NCBI GenBank assembly: GCA_038895395.1
Contig: JAWANJ010000040.1
Coordinates: forward strand, 1-8,331
DNA: 8,331 nt
Direction: 5' to 3'
Source: DTGL01 sp038895395
Lineage (GTDB): Archaea > Iainarchaeota > Iainarchaeia > Iainarchaeales > DTGL01
In this document: in pieces, positions 1-5,844 of the stretch
Numbering within the stretch: position 1 is the stretch's first letter
How the letters are laid out: every line of letters begins with the position of its first letter
Program-made: the position numbers and the translations under genes
Notes under the pieces: model-generated
Database searches by the model: none
Told to the model about the DNA's origin: nothing
The model's input: the letters and a program-made list of their open reading frames with translations, nothing else

Positions 1-225
1 GAAATTGAAGAAGCAGTCAAAGGTGAAGAAGTTGCAATTGCTGTTGATGGTGGTGTTATAGGCAGAAATATAAAAGAAGATTCTGTGCTATACAGCAATG
101 CAAGTCGTAAAGCAATAATAGGGATATCTGACTTTGATTTAGGTGAAGAAGATTGGAAAATATTAGAAGAGATTGAAAAAATTAAAAATAAAAACGAGGT
201 GGAAAAAAAATTCAATGAGGTATAG
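1..225 (+). CDS. infB: Translation initiation factor aIF5B (IF2-like), C-terminal end only
   Basis: The window opens inside this gene; the last 74 codons and a TAG stop at 223-225 are visible in frame 1. The encoded end contains VAIAVDGGVIGRNIKEDSVL followed by an acidic helix (DLGEEDWKILEEIEKIK). This matches the end of domain IV of archaeal aIF5B, where a 'vG..I.eGd.LY' strand is followed by a 'L..dE...LeEI.eIK' helix. The family is a ribosome-dependent GTPase that promotes subunit joining and initiator tRNA positioning. The GTPase domain lies upstream of the window. The usual short C-terminal tail is replaced by a Lys/Glu/Asn-rich end (NKNEVEKKFNEV). The next gene, S6e, starts 20 bases after the stop, and this pairing is common in archaea. 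The assignment rests on a short fragment plus context. Confidence 0.82.
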   Translation, partial: EIEEAVKGEEVAIAVDGGVIGRNIKEDSVLYSNASRKAIIGISDFDLGEEDWKILEEIEKIKNKNEVEKKFNEV

Positions 226-245
226 CTTTTAATGGTGGTGGTTAG

Positions 246-626
246 ATGAACATTGTGATTAGCGACCCTAAAACTAAAAAGGCTTACAGTATAAATACTC
301 AGAAGCCTCTTTTCATAGGCAAAAAGATTGGCGACATTGTTGATCTTGGCCCATTAGACCTCAGCGGCTACAAGGCACAAATAACAGGGGGTAGTGACAA
401 GGATGGTTTTCCAATGAAACCTACTGTAAGCGGCACTGTTAGAAGGTTTGTTCTTATAAAATCCGGGGTTGGTTATAGGCCAAAAGAAAAAGGGGTTATG
501 AAAAGGAAAAGAGTTAGAGGCAATGTAGTTGCTGAAGATATACATCAATTAAACCTAAAAATAGTGGAATATGGCAAAGAACCTTTAGAAAAGTTACTTG
601 GAAAAGAATCAAAGGAAGGTAATTAG
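246..626 (+). CDS. rps6e: 30S ribosomal protein S6e
   Basis: This 126-residue protein matches eS6, a small-subunit protein shared by archaea and eukaryotes. The family core is clear: the start MNIVISDPKTKKAYSI, then IGDIVDLGPLDLSGYKAQIT, the hallmark GGSDKDGFPMKPTVSG at about residues 48-63, and the basic stretch GVGYRPKEKGVMKRKRVRG at 75-93. The length is normal for archaeal S6e, and the long eukaryotic C-terminal tail is absent as expected. The ATG at 246 follows a GGTGGTGG purine run at 234-241 that can serve as Shine-Dalgarno site. It sits between aIF5B and aIF2-gamma, an arrangement seen in other archaea, and is probably in one transcript with them. Confidence 0.97.
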   Translation: MNIVISDPKTKKAYSINTQKPLFIGKKIGDIVDLGPLDLSGYKAQITGGSDKDGFPMKPTVSGTVRRFVLIKSGVGYRPKEKGVMKRKRVRGNVVAEDIHQLNLKIVEYGKEPLEKLLGKESKEGN

Positions 627-640
627 TGGGGCGATGAAGT

Positions 641-1840
641 TTGAAAAGTAAAAAAACAAAGACCATTCAGTCAAGCTTGAATATAGGCCTAGTTGGACAC
701 GTTGATGCTGGTAAGACAAGTCTTGTTGAGGCGCTAACGGGAAAGTGGGTTGATACACATAGCGAGGAACTCAAAAGGGGGATATCCATAAGAATAGGTT
801 ATGCTGATGCTGTATTTTATAAATGTCCCAACTGTGGAACTTATTTTTCAATCATAGATAAGTGCCCACTTTGTAAAACAAAAGGGAATTTTTTGAGAAA
901 GGTGTCTTTTGTTGATGCACCAGGTCATGAAACACTTATGACAACCATGTTAAGTGGTGCTGCTCTTATGCATGGCGCATTGCTTGTTGTAGCAGCAAAT
1001 GAAGATTGTCCACAAGCGCAGACTATAGAACACCTAAACGCTATAAAGATGAATAAAATAGATCAAATAGTTGTTGTTCAGAATAAGATAGATTTGGTTT
1101 CTAAGGAAGAGGCTTTGAAAAATTATGAGCAAATTCAAAGATTCTTGAAAGAATATGACGTTAAAGCACCGGTCATACCAACTGCTGCCCATTTGAAAGT
1201 AAACATAAGTGCACTAATAGAGGCTATTGAATCATGCATAAAGACCCCTGTGTTTGATAAAAATAAGCCCTTAAAAATGTTTTGTGGGCGATCTTTTGAT
1301 GTCAATAACCCAGGTGTTGAAATAGACAAAATGGTTGGAGGAGTAATTGGAGGAACCATCATACAGGGATCATTAAAAATAGGGGATGAGGTTGAGATAA
1401 GCCCAGGCTTTGAAAACAAAAAAATAGTCACAAAGGTACAAAACATAAGCACAGCTTCTGGGGACCTTGACTATGCTATGCCTGGAGGTCTTATAGCAAT
1501 AGAGACAACGTTAGATCCTAGCGTAACACAAAATGATCAAATGAAAGGACAACTTATCGGTGCTGTTGGAAGCCTTCCGGAACCTTCAAATGAAATGGAG
1601 TTGGAGGTTCATTTTATAGAAAGAACAGTATCAAAGGTTACAAAGGAATTTAAGCTTGGTGAATCCGTTGTTTTGACCATAGGCACAATGACATCTTTGG
1701 CAACTATAAAAAAGATTCATGGAAACAGAATAAGCATGCAACTTAAAAAGGCTGCGGCATTTTGGAGCGGTCAAAACGTTGCAATAAGCAAACAACATGA
1801 AATGAGGTGGAGGCTAGTAGCATATGGAACCATTCAGTAA
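641..1840 (+). CDS. eif2g: Translation initiation factor 2 subunit gamma (aIF2-gamma)
   Basis: aIF2-gamma is the GTPase core of the archaeal initiator tRNA carrier. At 399 residues it is near the family length (about 410). The G domain shows the P-loop GHVDAGKTS (19-27), switch 1 around SEELKRGISIRIGYAD (41-56), and a zinc knuckle with Cys62, Cys65, Cys75 and Cys78. The switch 2 motif is DAPGHETLM (92-100, with catalytic-type His96), G4 is NKID (148-151) and G5 is the TAAH region (181-184). Beta-barrel domains II and III follow, from GRSFDVNNPG (216-225) to the end WRLVAYGTIQ. The P-loop has Ala23 where relatives usually have His. The start is a TTG at 641 behind a GGGGCGATGA site; the nearby ATG at 634 is out of frame. 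The 3' end overlaps the PIN gene by 17 bases. The alpha and beta subunits are not in the window. Confidence 0.97.
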   Translation: MKSKKTKTIQSSLNIGLVGHVDAGKTSLVEALTGKWVDTHSEELKRGISIRIGYADAVFYKCPNCGTYFSIIDKCPLCKTKGNFLRKVSFVDAPGHETLMTTMLSGAALMHGALLVVAANEDCPQAQTIEHLNAIKMNKIDQIVVVQNKIDLVSKEEALKNYEQIQRFLKEYDVKAPVIPTAAHLKVNISALIEAIESCIKTPVFDKNKPLKMFCGRSFDVNNPGVEIDKMVGGVIGGTIIQGSLKIGDEVEISPGFENKKIVTKVQNISTASGDLDYAMPGGLIAIETTLDPSVTQNDQMKGQLIGAVGSLPEPSNEMELEVHFIERTVSKVTKEFKLGESVVLTIGTMTSLATIKKIHGNRISMQLKKAAAFWSGQNVAISKQHEMRWRLVAYGTIQ

Positions 1841-2210
1841 AGTCGCTTTAGATACGAACATACTCTTATATTCTGTTGAAAAGAGATTTGATATTTTAAA
1901 TGAGCTAAGGACAAACTTTGGGGTTTCGGAGATAGTAGTACCTCAAAGTGTTGTAAATGAGATAAGAAAAATTTTGAAAAAAAGCGGCAATGGCAAGCTT
2001 GCCCGGAAAGCAGCTTTGGCTGAAAAAATTATTGAGATTGGAGGTGTGAAGATAGTAAAGCTATCAAAAAACGCAGATAATGACCTAAAAAAGCTATCTA
2101 AAAGAGGTTTTGCAATTGCTACTCATGACAGAGAGCTAAAGAAATTAATTAAAAATTATGGTGGGAAGGTAATTTATTTGGGAAGTAAAAAAAATTTGGA
2201 AGTGATTTAG
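1824..2210 (+). CDS. PIN-domain ribonuclease, Fcf1/VapC9-like
   Basis: A single PIN domain of 128 residues. The expected acidic positions are visible: Asp10 in VALDTNILLY, Glu46 in PQSVVNEIRKI, Asp85 and Asp87 in NADNDLKKL, and Asp102 in the ATHDRELK motif, whose usual form is ATNDREL. The end, GGKVIYLGSKK, matches the Fcf1/Utp24-like branch. Relatives are metal-dependent endoribonucleases, and eukaryotic Fcf1 acts in 18S rRNA processing. Genes of this type between aIF2-gamma and RpoE are common in archaea, which argues for a housekeeping RNA-processing role rather than a toxin; no antitoxin-like gene lies beside it. The ATG overlaps the aIF2-gamma end by 17 bases and has a GAGGTGGAGG site at 1804-1813. 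Its TAG directly precedes the Rpo7 ATG. The substrate is unknown. Confidence 0.9.
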   Translation: MEPFSKVALDTNILLYSVEKRFDILNELRTNFGVSEIVVPQSVVNEIRKILKKSGNGKLARKAALAEKIIEIGGVKIVKLSKNADNDLKKLSKRGFAIATHDRELKKLIKNYGGKVIYLGSKKNLEVI

Positions 2211-2855
2211 ATGTTTGAGATTGTACATGTAAAAGATAAGCTAAGAGTGCCTCCAACAAAACTAGGTACAAAAATGAAAAAGGCACTTCTTGAGCTAGCG
2301 CAAGAGCAATATGAAGGAATAGTGGATGAGGACTTAGGGGTTATTGTTGCTGCAATAAATGCCAAGAAGGTTGGTGAAGGTAGGATCGTGCCTGGAGATG
2401 GGGCTGTTTATTATGACACTGAACTTGAGTTTTTGGTTTTTAGACCAAGTTTACATGAGGTCGTTGAAGGTGTCGTAAGTGAAACTGCTGATTTTGGGCT
2501 TTTTGTGAAGATTGGTCCAATGGAGGGACTTGTGCATGTGAGCCAAATAATTGACGAATATTTAAACTATGATTCCAAAAACTCAGTTTTTATTTCAAAA
2601 GAAAGCAAGCTCAAAATCGGGGTAAATGACAAATTGCTTGCAAGAATTGTAAGTATAAGCTTGAAAGGAAGTTTGGCTGATTCAAAGCTTGGGCTAACAA
2701 TGCGACAACCATTCCTTGGAAAGTGGCAGTGGATTGAGCAACAGATAAAAGAAACTAGAAGTGGAAAATTAAAGGAAAAAAAGGTTAAAGAAAAGGATGT
2801 GAAAAAAGCTGAGAAAAAAAGTAGTGAAAGAAGAAAAGCAAAAGAAAAAAGGTGA
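2211..2855 (+). CDS. rpoE: DNA-directed RNA polymerase subunit Rpo7 (RpoE, RPB7-like)
   Basis: Rpo7 forms, with Rpo4, the stalk of archaeal RNA polymerase, helping open-complex formation and binding emerging RNA. The N-terminal half (1-80) has the family start MFEIVHVKDKLRVPP and the conserved VYYDTELEFLVFRP segment (67-79). An S1/OB-fold RNA-binding domain follows (about 81-165), with EGVVSETADFGLFVKIGPM and EGLVHVSQI. At 214 residues it is somewhat longer than typical (about 190). The excess is a Lys/Glu/Arg-rich tail from about residue 185, probably disordered. The ATG follows the PIN stop directly, with GGAAGTGAT at 2198-2206 as ribosome-binding site. Its own end, AGG TGA, supplies the site for Spt4, so the two are likely translationally coupled. 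Rpo4 is not in the window. Confidence 0.96.
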   Translation: MFEIVHVKDKLRVPPTKLGTKMKKALLELAQEQYEGIVDEDLGVIVAAINAKKVGEGRIVPGDGAVYYDTELEFLVFRPSLHEVVEGVVSETADFGLFVKIGPMEGLVHVSQIIDEYLNYDSKNSVFISKESKLKIGVNDKLLARIVSISLKGSLADSKLGLTMRQPFLGKWQWIEQQIKETRSGKLKEKKVKEKDVKKAEKKSSERRKAKEKR

Positions 2856-2861
2856 TGAGTT

Positions 2862-3056
2862 ATGGAAAAAGAGAAGGCTTGTAGAAATTGCAGGCGTGTA
2901 ATCGAAAAAGGTAATGAATGTGTCAATTGTGGTTCAAAATCTTTAACCACGTTTTGGCGTGGTTATGTGCTTGTGCTTAATCCGGAAAAGTCTGAAATTG
3001 CGGCCAAGATGGGGATAAACATGTCTGGAAAATATGCTCTTAGGATAAGTAGGTGA
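2862..3056 (+). CDS. spt4: Transcription elongation factor Spt4 (formerly RpoE'')
   Basis: A 64-residue zinc protein matching archaeal Spt4, which pairs with the NGN domain of Spt5 and supports processive elongation by RNA polymerase. Two CxxC knuckles are visible, Cys7/Cys10 and Cys20/Cys23. They are followed by the typical CGSKSLTTFWRGYVLVLNP segment (about 23-41) and a short end with the family 'GKYALRI' strand. The length is normal. The ATG lies 6 bases after GGTGA at 2851-2855, formed by the last codons of Rpo7. The Rpo7-Spt4 order is standard in archaea. The stop overlaps the ribosome-binding site of S24e. Spt5 lies outside the window. Confidence 0.95.
   Translation: MEKEKACRNCRRVIEKGNECVNCGSKSLTTFWRGYVLVLNPEKSEIAAKMGINMSGKYALRISR
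3052..3056 (+). promoter_or_regulatory. Shine-Dalgarno site that sets the S24e start
   Basis: GGTGA overlaps the Spt4 stop codon and lies 5 bases before the ATG at 3062. The in-frame GTG at 3053 falls inside this site, so it is unlikely to be the true start of S24e. The same GGTGA-5-ATG layout recurs at 7883-7871 on the other strand. Confidence 0.8.
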
Positions 3057-3061
3057 AGTAT

Positions 3062-3382
3062 ATGAACTTGGAGATAAAAAACATTGTAAACAATCCGGTG
3101 ATTGAAAGAGATGAAATAACTTTTGAGATTAAAGATGCAAAAAGTTTGAGAAGGGACGAGGTTAAAAAGCAGCTTGCTCAGGCAAGAAACGTAAGCGAAA
3201 ATCTGATATCAATTTTATACATAAAAAGAGTTTTTGGTACTAGAAGCTGTTTTGGGAAAGCACATATATACAAAAGTCCTGAAACATTAAAGAAATTTGA
3301 GCAAAAGCATTTGTTAATAAGGGGAACCAAAAGCGGTGAAAAAAAAGCAAAGAAAGAGGTAGAAAAAGTAGAAAATAAGTAA
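3062..3382 (+). CDS. rps24e: 30S ribosomal protein S24e
   Basis: This is eS24, a small-subunit protein shared by archaea and eukaryotes. Starting at the ATG gives 106 residues: MNLEIKNIVNNPVIERDEIT opens the first strand, SLRRDEVKKQLAQ is the conserved helix, and the family signature appears as KRVFGTRSCFGKAHIYKSPE (about 55-74). In relatives this reads roughly 'T.fG...s.G.A.IY.s'. The last 20 residues are rich in Lys and Glu, a common tail for archaeal ribosomal proteins. A longer form from GTG at 3053 would add only three residues and would start inside the Shine-Dalgarno site, so ATG 3062 is preferred. It lies directly after Spt4; in many euryarchaea a DUF359 gene sits between the two, and it is missing here. 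Confidence 0.95.
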   Translation: MNLEIKNIVNNPVIERDEITFEIKDAKSLRRDEVKKQLAQARNVSENLISILYIKRVFGTRSCFGKAHIYKSPETLKKFEQKHLLIRGTKSGEKKAKKEVEKVENK

Positions 3383-3395
3383 AAGAAGTGATATT

Positions 3396-3581
3396 ATGGC
3401 TGGTGAAAAAAAAGGTTCAAAAAAACAATTAAGATCTGTTTTTTACGATTATAGTGGCTCAGAAGTAGGGCGAAAAAGAAGCTTTTGCCCTAAGTGTGGA
3501 CCTGGTGTGTTCATGGCTGAGCACAAAGATAGATATACTTGTGGAAGCTGTGGTTACACTAGATGGAAACATAACCAGTAA
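3396..3581 (+). CDS. rps27ae: 30S ribosomal protein S27ae
   Basis: A 61-residue zinc-ribbon ribosomal protein of the eS31 (S27ae) family. Four cysteines form the ribbon: Cys31 and Cys34 in CPKCGPGVFMAEHKDRYTCG, then Cys49 and Cys52 in CGSCGY, followed by the typical basic end TRWKHNQ. The GPGVFMAEHKDRYTCG stretch is a strong signature. A Lys-rich N-terminus with KQLRSVFYDYSG makes it slightly longer than minimal members. In eukaryotes the protein is made as a ubiquitin fusion; no ubiquitin-like part is present here, as expected. GAAGTGAT at 3385-3392 precedes the ATG. S24e-S27ae-Kae1 is a well-known archaeal gene order. Confidence 0.96.
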   Translation: MAGEKKGSKKQLRSVFYDYSGSEVGRKRSFCPKCGPGVFMAEHKDRYTCGSCGYTRWKHNQ

Positions 3582-3634
3582 TTATAAATGATTTTTATAA
3601 ACAAGCATTTTGATTGCTTGGCTGGTTGATTTAA
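3582..3634 (+). promoter_or_regulatory. Kae1 leader: TATA-like elements, small inverted repeat and ribosome-binding site
   Basis: This is the longest gap in the plus-strand cluster. It contains TTATAAAT at 3582-3589 and TTTTTATAAA at 3592-3601, both resembling archaeal TATA boxes. A perfect 6-base inverted repeat follows (CAAGCA 3602-3607, TGCTTG 3615-3620, 7-base loop), then GGTTGAT at 3624-3630 just before the TTG start of Kae1. A TATA box centred near 3597 would start RNA near 3623, giving a short leader. This suggests a separate or additional promoter for Kae1, with the repeat as possible operator or RNA hairpin. It is motif reading only. Confidence 0.4.
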
Positions 3635-4633
3635 TTGAAGAAATATATATGCCTCGGGATTGAAAGCACTGCGCATACTTTTGGGGTTGGAATAATAGAT
3701 AGTAGTGGCAAAGTACTAGCAGACGAAAGAGCTTTTTTTGAATCTGATTCGGGTGGCATAAAACCACAAGATGCTGCAAGGAAGCACATTGACTCTGCAC
3801 CTTTTATTATAAGCAAGGCATTAGAAACTGCAAAACTTGAATTTGATGATTTAAATTTAGTCTCATTTGCTTATGGGCCTGGTTTGGGCCCATGCTTAAA
3901 GGTTGGTGCTACCTGTGCAAGAACCATTGCTTTATCAAAAAATTTACCTTTAGTTCCTGTTAATCACTGTGTGGCACATATAGAAATAGGTCGCCTTGAT
4001 ACAAAAGCAAAGGATCCTGTAATAGTGTATGTAAGTGGTGGGAATACACAGATATTATCCTTTGAAAGTGGCTATTATAGGGTTTTTGGTGAAACGCTGG
4101 ATGTTGGCTTAGGCAACATGTTAGACTCGTTTGGAAGATTTTTTGGGATAGGTTTTCCTGCTGGTCCGGTATTGGACGAAATCTATTTTGAAGGGAAACA
4201 GTATGTAAATTTGCCTTATACTGTTAAAGGAAATGACTTAGCATTTTCAGGACTGCTTACGGCTGCAAAAAGACTTTATGGAAAAGTACCAAAAGAAGAT
4301 CTTATATTTAGCACATTGCACAATGCTTTTGCAATGCTTACAGAAGCTACTGAAAGGGTTTTAGCGTACACTGAAAAAGAAGAGGTATTGTTGGTTGGTG
4401 GTGTTGCATCTAGCAGAGCCCTTCAGAAAATGATGCATGAAATGTGCATTGCGAGAGGTGCTGAGTTATTAGTGCCTAACAAAAAATTTTGTACAGACAA
4501 TGGGGTTATGATTGCGTGGGCGGGCATATTAAAATATTTGTGTGGAAAGTATTCAGACCCTAAAAAAACATCTATAAAGCAAAGGGTGCGAGTAGATGAA
4601 GAGCCGGTGTTCTGGCTTAAAGCACTTTTTTAA
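3635..4633 (+). CDS. kae1: tRNA N6-adenosine threonylcarbamoyltransferase Kae1 (TsaD family, KEOPS catalytic subunit)
   Basis: Kae1 transfers the threonylcarbamoyl group from its adenylate to A37 of ANN-decoding tRNAs, making t6A. The 332-residue ASKHA-fold protein has all main motifs. The start is GIESTAHTFGVGI (8-20). The metal-binding pair His111 and His115 lie in NHCVAHIEIGR. YVSGGNTQ (132-139), GETLDVGLGNMLDSFGR (152-168) and FSGLLTAA (204-211) follow, then LVGGVASSRAL (253-263) and CTDNGVMIAWAG (286-297), whose Asp288 corresponds to the third metal ligand. Its start is TTG at 3635 after GGTTGAT. The protein ends without the Bud32 kinase domain that is fused or adjacent in many archaea, and no other KEOPS subunit is recognisable in the window. 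The stop overlaps that of the convergent membrane gene. Confidence 0.97.
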   Translation: MKKYICLGIESTAHTFGVGIIDSSGKVLADERAFFESDSGGIKPQDAARKHIDSAPFIISKALETAKLEFDDLNLVSFAYGPGLGPCLKVGATCARTIALSKNLPLVPVNHCVAHIEIGRLDTKAKDPVIVYVSGGNTQILSFESGYYRVFGETLDVGLGNMLDSFGRFFGIGFPAGPVLDEIYFEGKQYVNLPYTVKGNDLAFSGLLTAAKRLYGKVPKEDLIFSTLHNAFAMLTEATERVLAYTEKEEVLLVGGVASSRALQKMMHEMCIARGAELLVPNKKFCTDNGVMIAWAGILKYLCGKYSDPKKTSIKQRVRVDEEPVFWLKALF

Positions 4634-4667
4634 TCTTTCTTTGAAAAAATACGAATTGCTTTTTTTC
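4626..4667 (+). terminator. Possible T-rich terminator after Kae1
   Basis: The Kae1 stop lies within T-rich runs, six T at 4626-4631 and seven at 4660-4666. GAAAAAA (4643-4649) and TTTTTTC (4661-4667) form a weak A/T inverted repeat. Archaeal transcription often ends at T-rich tracts, and a convergent gene pair needs a stop point here. The same bases encode the Lys-rich end of the opposite gene, so the pattern may be coincidental. Confidence 0.3.
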
Positions 4668-5247
4668 CTTTAAATTTTATCGAGTCAAAACTTTTGGCAT
4701 ATTTATGAAGCCATATGATAAATGCTAAAATTGCAGAAAAGATAAATATGTTTGCCAAAAAGCTCAAGACTCTTTGTAGATTTGGCTCATCTACAATTTG
4801 TGCGGTGTTGGAACTCTTTAAAGAAAGATAAACATCGATGCTAGAAGCAATAAGTGCAACAAACAAAAGCTCGAGTATTACAAGTGCTAATCCAAATTGG
4901 TTATCTTTTTGGGACTTTATTTTTTGCTTTATTGTATTTTTCAAATAGTTTCCTCCAGCCAATTGCAAAAAGTAAAATGTGCTCTTTTTTCTCTTCAGAT
5001 ATCTGTCTATTAAAAATAGGGACAATAGTATAAGCAAAACATTGATGTAAGGTGGTATTTCATCTGAAAAAGTTAATTGTTGCCTTGCGAATGATGGCTC
5101 GATTATTTTGTATAAAAAGAAGACTAATCCTGTCAAAAGCATGAGCTGAATAGTAACTAACAAAAAAATCTTTTTACTTTCTAGAAGCCGTGAAAGTCCT
5201 AGATTAAATATTGGTATCTCAGCTTTCGTTATTAGCTTTTTTTGCAT
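4630..5247 (-). CDS. Four-helix membrane protein of unknown function
   Basis: I do not recognise this 205-residue protein. It shows four likely transmembrane helices, at about 27-49 (FLLVTIQLMLLTGLVFFLY), 67-84 (VLLILLSLFLI), 118-140 (LALVILELLFVALIASS) and 160-182 (LANIFIFSAILAFIIWLH). Between helices 2 and 3 is a basic loop (RYLKRKK and KNTIKQKIKSQK), and the C-terminus is also basic (KFKGKKAIRIFSKKD). The positive-inside rule therefore puts both ends and this loop in the cytoplasm, with short outer loops at about 50-66 and 141-159. No catalytic motif or signal peptide is evident. It follows the archaeosortase on the same strand after 76 bases and may belong to that system. There is no Shine-Dalgarno site before its ATG, so it may have its own promoter. 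Its TAA shares the TTAA at 4630-4633 with the Kae1 stop. Confidence 0.8.
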   Translation of the reverse strand: MQKKLITKAEIPIFNLGLSRLLESKKIFLLVTIQLMLLTGLVFFLYKIIEPSFARQQLTFSDEIPPYINVLLILLSLFLIDRYLKRKKSTFYFLQLAGGNYLKNTIKQKIKSQKDNQFGLALVILELLFVALIASSIDVYLSLKSSNTAQIVDEPNLQRVLSFLANIFIFSAILAFIIWLHKYAKSFDSIKFKGKKAIRIFSKKD

Positions 5248-5263
5248 AATTAAAAAAATGTTC

Positions 5264-5280
5264 TTATAAATAAAATACTT
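5264..5280 (-). promoter_or_regulatory. Possible TATA region before the four-helix membrane gene
   Basis: Read on the minus strand, AAGTATTTTATTTATAA lies 16-33 bases before the ATG at 5247, within the 76-base gap after the archaeosortase stop. The ATG has no Shine-Dalgarno site, which fits a leaderless or nearly leaderless mRNA starting from this TATA-like stretch. In such AT-rich sequence the match is weak evidence. Confidence 0.3.
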
Positions 5281-5323
5281 TGCCTTTAGCCATTTTTGTG
5301 CCGTTTATTTCTTTTAAGTTTAT

Positions 5324-5842
5324 TTAGATTAATTCGTTTAGATGTTTTATTTTGGCTATCTTTTTAGTACCCACATACCAGAGAAAGACTATTGCTGCAG
5401 ACATGAGAAACCAGCTACTTATATGCAAAGGTTCGACCAATCTGTGATTTATATGAACGCCAGCGTAAAGCACAAGATATACCCTTAGCAGATTAACCAA
5501 AAATAAGATTAATGAACAAGGCAAAAACACCAGCAATTTGTGCTTTAGATCTGGTTTTCTAAAGGAAAAAACAATCGCTGCCAGAACAGATATTGAAACA
5601 AGGCCTGTGCAAGAATTATTTATAACAAATGCAACACCATTGGCTCTTATGACATTTCCTTGGTTTTCAAGATCAAATAAAGAGGCTTCAAAAGATGCAA
5701 TCCAATTAGTGAGTGGATTTATATCTGCTAGGTAAATACCTGCTTGAAGTGTTCCATATATTAAGAAAAATTTAATCAAAAACATAAACTCATGTTTTCT
5801 ATCGATTATTTTTTTCTTTAAGTTTTTTTCTTTTTTATGCAT
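5324..5842 (-). CDS. Archaeosortase/exosortase family protein
   Basis: A polytopic membrane protein of the archaeosortase/exosortase family, which cleaves C-terminal sorting signals of surface proteins and in Haloferax (ArtA) is tied to attaching a lipid anchor. Counting from the upstream GTG at 5851, the proposed Cys-Arg-His catalytic triad is visible. Cys81 is in INNSCTGLVSISVL (the family form is C[ST]G), Arg123 in VNLLRVYLVLYAG, and His143 in EPLHISSWFLMSA. Several hydrophobic helices span about 21-41, 84-97, 105-130 and 145-160, after a Lys-rich cytoplasmic start. Length (172-175) is near a minimal family member. Possible starts are GTG 5851, GTG 5848 or ATG 5842. I chose ATG because AGGTTG lies 10 bases upstream and GGTGA just before it. 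It abuts or overlaps the CarS end by up to 7 bases. No substrate with a sorting tail is in the window. Confidence 0.9.
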   Translation of the reverse strand: MHKKEKNLKKKIIDRKHEFMFLIKFFLIYGTLQAGIYLADINPLTNWIASFEASLFDLENQGNVIRANGVAFVINNSCTGLVSISVLAAIVFSFRKPDLKHKLLVFLPCSLILFLVNLLRVYLVLYAGVHINHRLVEPLHISSWFLMSAAIVFLWYVGTKKIAKIKHLNELI

Positions 5843-5844
5843 TT

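Noticed and set aside
1135..1452. Open frame of 105 codons on the minus strand inside aIF2-gamma
   Set aside because: It lies wholly opposite a conserved gene, has no ribosome-binding context and no recognisable protein character.
1824..2210. PIN gene as a VapC toxin of a toxin-antitoxin pair
   Set aside because: No antitoxin-like gene is adjacent and the gene sits in a conserved housekeeping cluster; the Fcf1-like motifs fit better.
2567..2950. Open frame of 127 codons on the minus strand opposite Rpo7 and Spt4
   Set aside because: It is antisense to two well-recognised genes, and its Phe/Leu/Ser-rich product simply mirrors their Lys/Glu-rich codons.
3582..3816. Two overlapping minus-strand frames opposite the start of Kae1
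   Set aside because: They are antisense to conserved Kae1 codons, and one has a Cys/His/Gln-rich composition typical of non-coding frames.
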